A stretch of 64,000 nt of DNA from Eubacteriales bacterium (GCA_030536855.1 JAUNPK010000002.1:51673-115672); one strand, 5' to 3'; shown: positions 33,617 to 41,897, counted from the first letter of the stretch. Notes: generated by a model from the letters alone, not told the origin. Translations and numbers: made by a program.

Positions 33617-34135
33617 ATGAATAAGGCCAAAAGAATAGTAGATAATATGGATTCTGAAAATGCTTTTGCGGTTTGTTCGGAGATTGGAATTATTGATGAA
33701 AATGCAACACCGCTTAAGCAGGCAAGATATATTAATAAGCTTTTAAATACCACTGAGAGTATGAAGATATATATGACTGATACTATGCGAAAATGTGGTG
33801 GGTGCTGCTTGTCAACCAATGCTATAAAAATAGCAAAAAAATTATACGCTAAATCTAACGATATAGCAGAATTTTTGAATCTTCTTAATGAAGCAGATAT
33901 TGGCGGAAGGAACTTACATATTTTTGATGGAAAGATTATTGCTGTATACAAAAAATGTTATTGTAATATACCTAAAAAAGTTGAGTATATGAATAAAAAA
34001 TATTGTGAATGTTCTGCTGGTTGGTATATGCGATTGTTCTCTGAGGTTTTTGAAAAGAGTGTAACAGTTACTATTGTTGATACAATTGTCAATGGAGCTT
34101 CTGAATGTGTATTTGAAATATCAGATTATGTATAG
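33617..34135 (+). CDS. Cysteine-rich conserved hypothetical protein
   Basis: I do not firmly recognise this 172-residue soluble protein. It has a helical first half, a KCGGCCLS segment near residue 55, and a metal-binding-like cluster KKCYCNIP...KKYCECSAGW in the second half, followed by LFSEVFEKSVTVTIVDTI. The Cys arrangement suggests a bound metal or redox site. It resembles uncharacterised proteins often found beside regulators in Clostridia. GCGAGGATATG upstream fits ATG at 33617. It lies 39 bases after the AraC gene and may be its target. Confidence 0.6.
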   Translation: MNKAKRIVDNMDSENAFAVCSEIGIIDENATPLKQARYINKLLNTTESMKIYMTDTMRKCGGCCLSTNAIKIAKKLYAKSNDIAEFLNLLNEADIGGRNLHIFDGKIIAVYKKCYCNIPKKVEYMNKKYCECSAGWYMRLFSEVFEKSVTVTIVDTIVNGASECVFEISDYV

Positions 34136-34144
34136 ACAGACAAA

Positions 34145-34193
34145 TTTCAGTCTTCAGCAGAGACTGAAAGCAACAGAAGATTTGAATTGACCG
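34145..34193 (+). repeat. Dispersed hairpin repeat, copy B
   Basis: TTTCAGTCT and AGACTGAAA form a perfect 9-bp stem (34145-34169), followed by GCAACAGAAGATTTGAATT. It starts 9 bases after the stop of the cysteine-rich gene. Confidence 0.75.
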
Positions 34194-34284
34194 AGCTCTT
34201 TGAGCGAGGGATACTTCTTGTCCGAAGGGCAAGAAGGTGGAACTGAGAAGAATTAAAACAATCGGAATTTGTGGAGGAAAGATT

Positions 34285-34764
34285 ATGGAAATCAGAAAGT
34301 ATATGGAAAAAGACATTTCTGCAATGGTTTATATCTGGAATAAAGTTGTGGAAGATGGTGAGGCTTTTCCACAAGAAGATTTTTTGAATGATAAAACGGG
34401 TGCTGACTTTTTTGCAGCACAGACATATTGTGGTGTTGCAGATGACAACGGAAAAATCGTGGGGCTCTATATCCTGCATCCAAACAATATCGGTCGCTGC
34501 GGGCATATTGCAAATGCGAGTTACGCTGTTGCTACAGATTACCGCGGCGAGCATATCGGTGAAAAATTAGTAACTGATTGTCTTACACAAGCAAAGCAGC
34601 ATGGCTTTGGAATTTTGCAATTCAATGCTGTAGTGGAAAGCAATCTTCATGCGCGTCATTTGTACGAACGACTGGGGTTTGTGGAGATTGGAGTGGTACC
34701 GAAAGGTTTTCGTATGAAAGATGGAAACTATCAAAATATCTGTCTGTATTATTATGAACTGTAA
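34285..34764 (+). CDS. GNAT-family N-acetyltransferase
   Basis: The 159-residue protein has the GNAT fold: MEIRKYMEKDISAMVYIWN at the N-terminus, the acetyl-CoA pyrophosphate loop DYRGEHIGEKLVTDC (R/Q-x-x-G-x-G/A type) near residue 90, and the C-terminal NLHARHLYERLGFVEIG motif. It resembles phosphinothricin-type acetyltransferases. The substrate is unknown. GTGGAGG sets ATG at 34285 rather than the GTG/ATG-like start at 34237. A terminator follows, so it is a single-gene unit. Confidence 0.88.
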   Translation: MEIRKYMEKDISAMVYIWNKVVEDGEAFPQEDFLNDKTGADFFAAQTYCGVADDNGKIVGLYILHPNNIGRCGHIANASYAVATDYRGEHIGEKLVTDCLTQAKQHGFGILQFNAVVESNLHARHLYERLGFVEIGVVPKGFRMKDGNYQNICLYYYEL

Positions 34765-34801
34765 AGCAGGCCGATAACTTCAAGTTTGCAGAACTGACTC
34801 A

Positions 34802-34830
34802 AAAGAGCTCGAAGGAGCTCTTTTTCCTTT
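34802..34830 (+). terminator. Intrinsic terminator after the GNAT gene
   Basis: AAAGAGCTC pairs with GAGCTCTTT around a GAAG loop, followed by TTTCCTTTTTT. Confidence 0.88.
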
Positions 34831-34894
34831 TTTATAATAGTATCATTATGGTATAATAGAGACATTAGAATTTGAATTTGGTGGAGGTGTTTAT

Positions 34895-35203
34895 ATGATT
34901 GGTTTTAGTATTATGATGTGGTTCGTCTCGTTTGTTATACTTATGGTTGCCGTAGCTTTATTAAGAGGAAATGTTTCAACTATGCACGGAAAAGTTTTTG
35001 ATACCACAGAAGATAAAGTTGGGTATGGTAAACAATTAGGTAAAATGTCCCTTTTTATAAGCATTGGATTGTGTACATGTGGTGTAGTAGCTTTCTTGAT
35101 AAAAAGCAGTATGGCAATAGTCTATGCCTTGGTAATACTTTTAGTAGTTATAGTTGTATCTGCTATATGGTTTGTTTTTATACAAAAAAGATATATGAGA
35201 TAG
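34895..35203 (+). CDS. Small two- to three-helix membrane protein
   Basis: The 102-residue protein has three hydrophobic helices (IMMWFVSFVILMVAVALL; FISIGLCTCGVVAFLI; ALVILLVVIVVSAIWFVFI) with a short soluble loop between the first two, and a KRYMR end. The shape is that of DUF3784-like small membrane proteins; function unknown. GGTGGAGGTG precedes the ATG. It stands alone between a terminator and a repeat. Confidence 0.65.
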   Translation: MIGFSIMMWFVSFVILMVAVALLRGNVSTMHGKVFDTTEDKVGYGKQLGKMSLFISIGLCTCGVVAFLIKSSMAIVYALVILLVVIVVSAIWFVFIQKRYMR

Positions 35204-35233
35204 ATTATTCTATTTTAATAAATCGCTTGAAAC

Positions 35234-35284
35234 TTTCAGTCTTACGGAGAACTTAAAAGTAACAGAAGATTTGAATTTCACGGA
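35234..35284 (+). repeat. Dispersed hairpin repeat, copy C
   Basis: It has TTTCAGTCTTACGGAG, then AACTTAAAA in place of the pairing strand, and AGTAACAGAAGATTTGAATTT. The second stem strand has decayed but the flanks match copies B and D. It lies 30 bases after the small membrane gene. Confidence 0.65.
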
Positions 35285-35293
35285 AGTTTTAAT

Positions 35294-35482
35294 ATGAATA
35301 GTGAAGAATACATAAGATTAAGCGAAACTGCGTCCATTCAGTCTCAGCCTGTAGCTTTGGTATCTGAAAAGGAATATGAGTATGGTGCAGATGCATTTGA
35401 GATTTATATGAAGGAAAACAAAGGAAAAATAAAGCCGGAGATGAAGGAAGTTGCTGTACAGAAGAATGAAAAGGCAAGATAG
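35294..35482 (+). CDS. Short hypothetical protein, possibly truncated
   Basis: A 62-residue charged, soluble frame starts at ATG 35294 with GGAAG 8 bases upstream. No family is recognised. It may be the N-terminal piece of a broken gene, since the following sequence holds a separate decayed HD-GYP fragment. Confidence 0.35.
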   Translation: MNSEEYIRLSETASIQSQPVALVSEKEYEYGADAFEIYMKENKGKIKPEMKEVAVQKNEKAR

Positions 35483-35597
35483 AAGATTAGCATGGCTATA
35501 TAAGGGCGTATCATCGAGATTGGTGGTGCGCCTTTCTTGCTTTTTTGTTAGGATTTGAACTTCTTTATGAATGGTGAATTGGCGGTCAAATTGTTGA

Positions 35598-35843
35598 TGT
35601 GGTGACATTATAACGATAAAAAAACATCCCATAATAGGAGCAGATATACCGATAGGTGCAAGAATTATTGCAATATGCGATTCGATTGATGCTATTACAT
35701 CTAACCGCTGTTATCGTAAAGCACATAATTTTGATTACTGTTATGAGGAAATAGAGAAGAATCTGGGGAAGATGTATGACCCGATTGTGGGTATAGATGT
35801 ACTCGATAACTGGGATGAGATAACAAGTGTGGTCAATAGATAA
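35598..35843 (+). pseudogene. HD-GYP phosphodiesterase remnant
   Basis: The frame reads KKHPIIGADIPIGARIIAICDSIDAITS...CYRKA and ends near a KNLGKMYDPIVG segment. HPxIGAxI, ARIIAICDxxDAxTS and the KxxGxxFDP ending are typical of HD-GYP domains that degrade c-di-GMP. The central HHE-containing part between HPIIGADI and PIGARII is missing and there is no start codon, so the gene is broken with an internal deletion. Confidence 0.75.
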
Positions 35844-35965
35844 GCTGTATTTATTAAAAAAAGCATTCTGAATTTCTCATAGAACTTTTGTACTATATAT
35901 GCTATAATATTGAAATAAATCTAGGTTAAGGTTTATACATATATAAGCAAAAGGAGGAGAGTAGC

Positions 35966-38005
35966 TTGAGCCATTTACCATTAAACATTCGTGTCCCAAT
36001 CGAGGAAGATAATCCCAGCATTATTCGTATGGAAGAAAAGTGCATAAAATGTGGTATGTGTAAGGATGTATGTACCAGCCAGATTGGTGTGCACGGAACA
36101 TACACATTAGAGCAGACCTGTGGGGAGGCAGTATGCATCAATTGTGGGCAGTGTGCCAATGTGTGCCCGGTAGACAGTATAACGGAAAAATATGAATATA
36201 ATTATGTAAAAGAGGCAATCAAAGACCCGGATAAGGTTGTAATAGTCAGCACATCCCCTTCAGTAAGAGCAGCACTTGGCGAAGAGTTCGGTATGCCAGA
36301 TGGCAGCTTTGTACAGGGTAAGATGGTGGCTTTACTCAGAAAGCTTGGAGTTAATTTTGTTCTTGATACAAGCTTTGCAGCCGATTTGACAATTATGGAG
36401 GAGGCAAGCGAGTTAATAGAGCGAGTTACTAAGAACACCGCACCTTTGCCACAGTTTACCAGCTGTTGTCCAGCCTGGATAAAGTATGTAGAGACATACT
36501 ATCCTGAGATGATTCCTAATCTCTCAACAGCAAAAAGTCCAATTGGAATGCAGGGACCAACAATTAAGACATTTTTTGCTAAGAAGAAGGGAATTAATCC
36601 AGAGAATATTGTTAATGTGGCACTTACACCATGTACGGCAAAGAAGTTTGAAATTCGCAGAAATGAAATGAACGCTGCAGCGAAATATCTTGGAATTGAT
36701 GACATGCGTGACATGGATTATGTTATCACTACAAGAGAACTGGCAAAATGGGCAAAGGAAGAAAATATTGATTTTGCCAGTCTTTTAGATAGTGATTATG
36801 ATGATTTCATGGGCGAAGCTTCTGGAGCTGCTGTTATTTTCGGCAATACCGGTGGTGTTATGGAAGCGGCGCTGAGAACAGCATACGAATATATTACAAA
36901 AGAGAAATCTCCAGAACAGCTTTTGAATTTTACACCTGTAAGAGGTTACGATGGTGTTAAAGAGGCAACTGTAAAAATTGGAGAGCTGGATGTAAGTATA
37001 GCTGTCATTTATGGAACTGCTAATGCGGGAAAAGTAATTGAAGAAATAAAGAACGGAAATAAACAGTATCATTTTGTTGAAGTTATGACGTGTCCGGGAG
37101 GCTGTATCGGAGGCGGTGGACAGCCAAAGAATGTTATGAAGGACAAGGATGAAGTCAGAAAAGCAAGGATTCAAAGCCTGTACACGAAGGATGAGGCAAT
37201 GATTATTAGAAAGAGTCATGAGAATCCTGATATTAAAAGAGTATATGAAGAATTCTATGGGGAGCCATTAAGTGAGCTGGCTGAAAAAATGTTACACACT
37301 TCATATGAAGACAAGAGCAAAATATTTAATAGAAAAGGAGATAAAGAAATGGGTAAATGGGTATGTAGTGTATGTGGATATGTACATGAAGGAGAGCAGC
37401 CACCGGAGCAGTGTCCAGTATGTAAGCAGCCGGCATCGGCATTTAAGAAAGAGGATGCAGTATCATCAAAGAGCAAATATGCAGGAACAAAGACAGAGAA
37501 GAATCTCTGGGAAGCATTTGCAGGAGAGTCACAGGCCAGAAATAAATATACATACTTTGCTTCTGTAGCAAAGAAGGCCGGATATGAGCAGATTGCAGCA
37601 TTATTCTTACAGACAGCTGAGAATGAGAAAGAGCATGCCAAGCTTTGGTTTAAGGCGCTAGGAGAGCTGGGGGATACAGCAGAAAATCTTTTACATGCAG
37701 CTGAGGGTGAGAATGCTGAGTGGACAGACATGTACGAGAGAATGGCTAAGGATGCAGAGGAAGAAGGATTCACTGAGTTAGCAGCACAGTTTAGAGGTGT
37801 TGGAGCAATTGAAAAACTTCATGAAGAGAGATACCGTGCATTGCTTAAGAATGTAGAAGCAATGGAGGTATTTAAAAAGAGTGGAGTAACTATGTGGGAA
37901 TGCCGAAACTGTGGGCATGTAGTTGTAGGACTTGAGGCACCAGAGGTTTGTCCGGTATGTAATCATCCACAGGCTTATTTTGAAGTAAGAAAAGAGAATT
38001 ATTAA
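35966..38005 (+). CDS. [FeFe] hydrogenase fused to rubredoxin-rubrerythrin-rubredoxin
   Basis: One 679-residue frame. Residues 26-67 hold two 4Fe-4S clusters ([22 protein letters not shown]). The H-cluster motifs follow: TSCCPAW (165-171), TPCTAKKFE (221-229) and [16 protein letters not shown] (372-387), then the small-subunit-like LHTSY segment. From residue 462 comes a rubredoxin domain (CSVC...CPVC), a rubrerythrin four-helix bundle with EAFAGES, ENEKEHA and EKLHEERY iron ligands, and a second rubredoxin (CRNC...CPVC). The enzyme could use H2 to reduce peroxide or oxygen. It starts at TTG 35966 behind AAGGAGGAG. A second start lies inside at 37349. Confidence 0.93.
   Translation: MSHLPLNIRVPIEEDNPSIIRMEEKCIKCGMCKDVCTSQIGVHGTYTLEQTCGEAVCINCGQCANVCPVDSITEKYEYNYVKEAIKDPDKVVIVSTSPSVRAALGEEFGMPDGSFVQGKMVALLRKLGVNFVLDTSFAADLTIMEEASELIERVTKNTAPLPQFTSCCPAWIKYVETYYPEMIPNLSTAKSPIGMQGPTIKTFFAKKKGINPENIVNVALTPCTAKKFEIRRNEMNAAAKYLGIDDMRDMDYVITTRELAKWAKEENIDFASLLDSDYDDFMGEASGAAVIFGNTGGVMEAALRTAYEYITKEKSPEQLLNFTPVRGYDGVKEATVKIGELDVSIAVIYGTANAGKVIEEIKNGNKQYHFVEVMTCPGGCIGGGGQPKNVMKDKDEVRKARIQSLYTKDEAMIIRKSHENPDIKRVYEEFYGEPLSELAEKMLHTSYEDKSKIFNRKGDKEMGKWVCSVCGYVHEGEQPPEQCPVCKQPASAFKKEDAVSSKSKYAGTKTEKNLWEAFAGESQARNKYTYFASVAKKAGYEQIAALFLQTAENEKEHAKLWFKALGELGDTAENLLHAAEGENAEWTDMYERMAKDAEEEGFTELAAQFRGVGAIEKLHEERYRALLKNVEAMEVFKKSGVTMWECRNCGHVVVGLEAPEVCPVCNHPQAYFEVRKENY
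37333..37351 (+). promoter_or_regulatory. Internal ribosome binding site and ATG for a free rubrerythrin
   Basis: AAAAGGAG (37333-37340) is followed 8 bases later by ATG (37349), in frame with the hydrogenase. It would yield a 218-residue Rd-Rbr-Rd protein starting [11 protein letters not shown]. It marks where two ancestral genes joined and may still produce a separate rubrerythrin. Confidence 0.7.
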
Positions 38006-38014
38006 TTAGTCTTT

Positions 38015-38056
38015 TGAGAGCAGTGTATTCATAAATTATTGCACTGCTCTTTTTTA
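38015..38056 (+). terminator. Intrinsic terminator after the hydrogenase-rubrerythrin gene
   Basis: AGAGCAGTG pairs with CACTGCTCT around a 16-base loop, followed by TTTTTT. Confidence 0.88.
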
Positions 38057-38065
38057 TTGATATAA

Positions 38066-38114
38066 TGGTTTATTCAGAGTAAACTTAAAATATAAGTTTA
38101 CTCTGAATAAACCA
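38066..38114. promoter_or_regulatory. 22-bp perfect inverted repeat, BlaI-type operator
   Basis: TGGTTTATTCAGAGTAAACT and two more bases are repeated in exact inverse orientation with a 5-base spacer (49 bases in all), just upstream of the AAGGAG of the blaI-like gene. It is large for a single dimer and could bind two dimers. Autoregulation by the encoded BlaI/MecI-type repressor is the simplest reading. Confidence 0.75.
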
Positions 38115-38130
38115 AGGAGACAGTACAAAT

Positions 38131-38547
38131 ATGAATATTGAATTGGGGGAAGTTCAAGCTGCATTTGCTGACATTATTTGGACAAACGAACCTGTTGGAT
38201 CAGGAGAATTAGTAAAAATATGTGAGAGAGAATTGAAATGGAAAAAGCCAACTACATACACCGTTTTACGTAAATTATGTGAAAAAGGTTTATTTAAAAA
38301 TGAAGATGGAGTTGTAACGTCGGTAATTTCCCGTGAGGAATTTAATGCTTCAAAAAGTGAGAAGTTTATTGAAGAAACTTTTGATGGTTCATTACCTGCT
38401 TTTATTGCAGCATTTATTTCGCAAAAAAAATTAAGTAAAAAAGAAGCTGATGAAATACAAAAAATGATTAATGATTATAAAGAGGGGTATCAATGTTCAA
38501 TGAGGATAAATGGAAGGATTTATCGGTTGAAGAAAGGGAAAAATTGA
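38131..38547 (+). CDS. BlaI/MecI/CopY-family transcriptional repressor
   Basis: The 138-residue protein has the penicillinase-repressor winged helix: VQAAFADIIWTNEPVGSGEL, ELKWKKPTTYTVLRKLCEKGLF, then SREEFNASKSEKFIEETFDGSLPAFIAAF and the helical dimer tail. It follows a 22-bp inverted-repeat operator. BlaI proteins are normally relieved by a membrane sensor protease (BlaR1-type, M56); none is present. Its end overlaps the next, truncated frame by 55 bases. Confidence 0.92.
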   Translation: MNIELGEVQAAFADIIWTNEPVGSGELVKICERELKWKKPTTYTVLRKLCEKGLFKNEDGVVTSVISREEFNASKSEKFIEETFDGSLPAFIAAFISQKKLSKKEADEIQKMINDYKEGYQCSMRINGRIYRLKKGKN

Positions 38548-38822
38548 TTGATAAATTCGTTGAATGTATTGGTGATGAACTCGGTATAGAAAACATTCCA
38601 TTTGTAGCTTATTATGAGGCGAATGAGTATGATTGTGGCTTTTATGATTTCTCAGATAACTCTGTAAATATAAATGAATTGTTCCTTGATAATCCTAAAG
38701 AAATAGTCGAAATATTGACTCATATTTATAATATTTGTTTGAAGGACAGTACTTTTAGTGCTGTTCTTTTTTTACGCCTAAATGTGAGTACAATGCTACA
38801 AAATGTGAGTACGCCTTCATAA
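38493..38822 (+). pseudogene. Truncated partner gene of the BlaI-like repressor
   Basis: The frame opens with MFNEDKWKDLSVEEREKLID and continues to DNPKEIVEILTHIYN, then runs into a terminator (GGACAGTAC/GTGCTGTTC with T tract, 38742-38773) and low-quality sequence. The segment ending ILTH resembles the start of an HExxH-like metal site in uncharacterised neighbours of such repressors, so the gene looks cut off just before it. The function is unknown. Confidence 0.5.
38742..38773 (+). terminator. Terminator inside the end of the truncated partner gene
   Basis: GGACAGTAC pairs with GTGCTGTTC around a TTTTA loop, followed by seven T residues. Its position within the reading frame supports truncation of that gene. 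Confidence 0.8.
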
Positions 38823-39297
38823 CAATTTACTTTGCCAACTTATACAATAATTACAGGTTGTGTGATACAGCAAACCTACAGGACAAGCGGTGTGCACAAT
38901 GCTTTCCTAATTATTAATGAATAAGGAAGGTAAGCCTTGGATGGAAAAGCAGAGTATTTTGGAGTCTATGGAGAAAAGAATTGACTGAGCTATTGTAAAG
39001 GTTGATTCGCTTCATAAGGAAGCAGAACTCAACAAGAGGTAAGGTTGCAATTTTTATGGATTGCAATGTTGATAAATTTGCTGAAACTTAGATGATTGTT
39101 GAGGTTAAATTAAAAGAGAAATAAAAAAGGCAAGGTTGTAAAATGGGGAAGGATATGTTCAATCTTGCTTTTGATACATGGATTTTATAAAAAAATAAGT
39201 GATGAAGAATAATGGAAAGTACGATATAATGAGTAATCAGATAAGATAAAATTTTTGTTGAGAATTAAACAAATTTGAAGTTGTAGGAGATTCTATC
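38823..39297. other. Decayed region between blaI locus and acetyltransferase
   Basis: The region contains short interrupted frames, such as one starting at 38941 (MEKQSILESMEKRID, stop, AIVKVDSLHKEAELNKR, stop), which look like a broken small gene. No intact gene, RNA or terminator was found. Confidence 0.5.
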
Positions 39298-39894
39298 ATG
39301 ACAGAAAAAGAAAAAGCAGCAGCGGGTTATTTATATAATGCTAATTATGATGAAGAAATATTGAATGAGATAAGCAGATGCAATGATTTGTGTCATAAAT
39401 TTAATCAAATAAAGCCTTCTGACCGTGAGGCACAAGGGGAAATTTTAAAACAAATTTTTGGAACTATGGGAGAACAGGTTACGGTAAATACTCCATTTTG
39501 GTGTGATTATGGATATAATACCTCTGTGGGCAATTATTTCTTTGCTAATCATAACTGTCAGATACTTGATGGTGGAAAGGTGACATTCGGAGATCATGTT
39601 TTTATTGCTCCTAACTGTTTGTTCACAACAGCAGAACATGCTCTAGATGCAGAACAACGGAATGAAGGACTTGAAGTAGCATTACCTATTACTGTCGGAA
39701 ATAATGTGTGGATTGGTGCAGGAACCATTGTTCTTGGTGGGGTTACAATCGGTGACAATACTGTTATAGGAGCTGGAAGTGTAGTGACAAAAAGCATTCC
39801 TTCCAATGTAATTGCGGTAGGTGTTCCGTGTCGTGTTGTACGAGAAATTACGGCTGCGGATAAGGAACGCTATCCGATATATAGGGGAGAGTGA
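39298..39894 (+). CDS. Maltose/galactoside O-acetyltransferase (hexapeptide-repeat family)
   Basis: The 198-residue protein starts with the family cap MTEKEKAAAGYLYNANYDEEI and continues with left-handed beta-helix hexapeptide repeats (VTFGDHVFIAPNC, VGNNVWIGAGTIVLGGVTIGDNTVIGAGSVVTKS). The catalytic histidine lies in TTAEHAL. It acetylates a sugar with acetyl-CoA. The best match by eye is the Maa/NodL/LacA group; the substrate cannot be told. It stands alone, followed by a dispersed repeat. Confidence 0.92.
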   Translation: MTEKEKAAAGYLYNANYDEEILNEISRCNDLCHKFNQIKPSDREAQGEILKQIFGTMGEQVTVNTPFWCDYGYNTSVGNYFFANHNCQILDGGKVTFGDHVFIAPNCLFTTAEHALDAEQRNEGLEVALPITVGNNVWIGAGTIVLGGVTIGDNTVIGAGSVVTKSIPSNVIAVGVPCRVVREITAADKERYPIYRGE

Positions 39895-39898
39895 TTTG

Positions 39899-39950
39899 TT
39901 TCAATTTTACGGAGAGAATGAAAGCAACGGAAACTTCAGTATGTAGGAGT
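39899..39950 (+). repeat. Dispersed hairpin repeat, copy D
   Basis: It reads TTTCAATTTTACGGAG, then AGAATGAAA and GCAACGGAAACTTCAGT. It starts 5 bases after the acetyltransferase stop. The stem is imperfect but the TTACGGAGAGA centre matches copy C. Confidence 0.6.
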
Positions 39951-40024
39951 CATTTAGGATAGATTAGTATAAAAAAATTTGTTTAATACAAAGATAATTT
40001 CGAAGAAAGGGAATAATTATTGTT

Positions 40025-41476
40025 ATGAATAAGCAAGTATATAATCCGTATCTTCCAAGCTTCGAGTATATACCTGACGGTGAGCCGTATGTATTTGACG
40101 ATAGGTTATATATTTACGGAAGCCATGATAGATTTAAAGGAACAACATATTGTGAAAATGATTATGTATGCTGGTCGGCACCTGTTAATGACTTGTCCGA
40201 TTGGAAATATGAAGGGGTAATTTATAAGAAATCCGCTCATCCTGAAGATAATATTCATAAGCGTACCTGTCTCTATGCACCTGACGTAGTGCAGGGGGCT
40301 GATGGCAGATACTATATGTATTATTCAATGAGTGGATCGTCAATTATGTCAGTTGCGGTTTGCGATACACCTGCAGGTGTATATAAATATTATGGGGATG
40401 TAGTTGATAGGGATGGAAAGCCTGTAGGATATTTTGCCGGCGACTATATTCAATTTGACCCATCAATATTTATTGATGACAATGGACGGATTTATCTCTA
40501 TTCGGGCTTTGCACCTATGGCTGATAAAGACAAGGAGGGACGCAGGCAGCTTGGCTGTCATGTGAGCGAACTTGAACCTGATATGTTGACGGTTAAACAT
40601 GGACCCAAGCTTTTGATTTCGAAGGACTGGAAGAAGGAAGAAGGTGCGGCTTATTTTGAAGCACCGTCAATGCGTAAAATCAATGGCAGATATTTTTTGG
40701 TGTATTCTGCGAAAGTTACAGGATTATTTTACTATTATAGTGATTTTCCTGACAGGGACTTTGTTTTTGGTGGCAGAATCCATTCGACCTCTGATGTTGG
40801 AATCAATGGTCATTCTGTAGATTTTCCGGCATACCCACTGGGTAACATTCATGGTGGGATTGTGTGTATTAATGGTCAGTACTATATATTTGACCACAGA
40901 CATACTAACCATTCTTCTTATAGCCGCCAAGGTGTTGCTGAACCAATATTTTTTGATGAAAATGGTATGATTGCACAGGTTGAAGCGACAAGCTGTGGCT
41001 TAAACGGCGGCGCATTGGAGGGAAAAGGTATATACCCTGCGTATATTGCATGCAACCTGTTTTATGAAAAAGAGGTTACAGAAGAAGAACGGCTTGCTTG
41101 TATTACACAGGATATAGCAGATGTAGATGATGTGGAAGCTTTTATAGGCATACATACTGAAGTTGCAAACGCCCCTGTTGGATATATCCATAACATAGGT
41201 GATAGATGCATTATTGGTTATAAGTATTTTGAAGTAAATGAACCTATTAAAAATATAACACTTACTCTCAGAGGGCATGCAGACGGAATCCTTACGATTG
41301 CATTAGCTGAAAATGCTGATGCATCAACGAATGTTGGAGATATCCTGCTTGAAATGAATACCGACAGTTGGCAAAATGTCGTAGTCCCTACTAATGTTCC
41401 CTGCGGAAAAACAGCACTATTCTTAAAGTATAGTGGAAAGGGAACGTTTGACATGTTAAAGTTTGAACTCCGATAG
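40025..41476 (+). CDS. Glycoside hydrolase family 43 (beta-xylosidase/arabinofuranosidase-like)
   Basis: The 483-residue protein has a five-bladed beta-propeller core in residues 1-310. The catalytic acid candidates are in PYLPSFEYIPDGEPYVFDDRLY (general base Asp region near the start), FDPSIFIDDNGRIYLY, and YFEAPSMRKINGRYFLVYSA (the conserved Glu). A GHS/HRHT segment follows in the metal-binding area. The C-terminal ~130 residues look like a CBM6-type carbohydrate-binding module. There is no signal peptide, so it acts inside the cell on imported oligosaccharides. No transporter lies nearby. Confidence 0.9.
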   Translation: MNKQVYNPYLPSFEYIPDGEPYVFDDRLYIYGSHDRFKGTTYCENDYVCWSAPVNDLSDWKYEGVIYKKSAHPEDNIHKRTCLYAPDVVQGADGRYYMYYSMSGSSIMSVAVCDTPAGVYKYYGDVVDRDGKPVGYFAGDYIQFDPSIFIDDNGRIYLYSGFAPMADKDKEGRRQLGCHVSELEPDMLTVKHGPKLLISKDWKKEEGAAYFEAPSMRKINGRYFLVYSAKVTGLFYYYSDFPDRDFVFGGRIHSTSDVGINGHSVDFPAYPLGNIHGGIVCINGQYYIFDHRHTNHSSYSRQGVAEPIFFDENGMIAQVEATSCGLNGGALEGKGIYPAYIACNLFYEKEVTEEERLACITQDIADVDDVEAFIGIHTEVANAPVGYIHNIGDRCIIGYKYFEVNEPIKNITLTLRGHADGILTIALAENADASTNVGDILLEMNTDSWQNVVVPTNVPCGKTALFLKYSGKGTFDMLKFELR

Positions 41477-41607
41477 CACCTTGGTAAGATAGGAAATAAG
41501 AAAAGAGAATTATGGTTAATAAACATAACTCAAAAAGTAAATGAAAAAGCAGGCTGTCAAATTTCAGCTTGTAGGGATGATATAAAATTCCTATTTAACC
41601 GAGCAAC

Positions 41608-41741
41608 GCTACAAGCCTTAACCTCAAGACCTGACGGTCTTTCGGTCACGGGCTGTCGCCCTATGAGTCTGCACTCGAAATTGTCTTCCTGTGAGCAAGC
41701 TCCCGTCAGCCAATTCGATGCATCCTCGCACGGCTTGTAGC
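41608..41741. ncRNA. Higher-GC structured element of unknown type
   Basis: A block richer in G+C than its surroundings is closed by a 10-bp inverted repeat, GCTACAAGCC (41608-41617) with GGCTTGTAGC (41732-41741). Inside are a GGGC/GCCC hairpin (41650-41661), a TGAC/GTCA-type arm near 41632-41648, and GCACTCGAAATTG pairing with CAATTCGATGC (41671-41721). No coding frame crosses it. It may be a structured RNA or a non-autonomous mobile repeat; I do not recognise it. Confidence 0.45.
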
Positions 41742-41837
41742 TGACGTGAAAATTTAGGATTATGTGAGTGAAGACATGCCTTATGAATATTTATACGTTA
41801 ATATTCATAAGGCATTTTCTTTAATTAGTTTGTCTAC

Positions 41838-41881
41838 AAGTTGAAGTACCCCCACTTATAGAAGTGGGGGTACTTCAACTT
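41838..41881. repeat. Perfect 20-bp palindrome with 4-base loop
   Basis: AAGTTGAAGTACCCCCACTT is followed by ATAG and its exact complement. There is no T tract, so it is not a standard terminator. Such hairpins occur as subterminal ends of IS200/IS605-type elements or as processing sites; no transposase gene is adjacent. Confidence 0.6.
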
Positions 41882-41897
41882 GGCTGGGAGATTGCCA

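Noticed and set aside
30586-39950. Integron-type attC sites between single-gene cassettes
   Set aside because: The repeats lack the GTTRRRY core and the paired L/R boxes, and no integron integrase is present.
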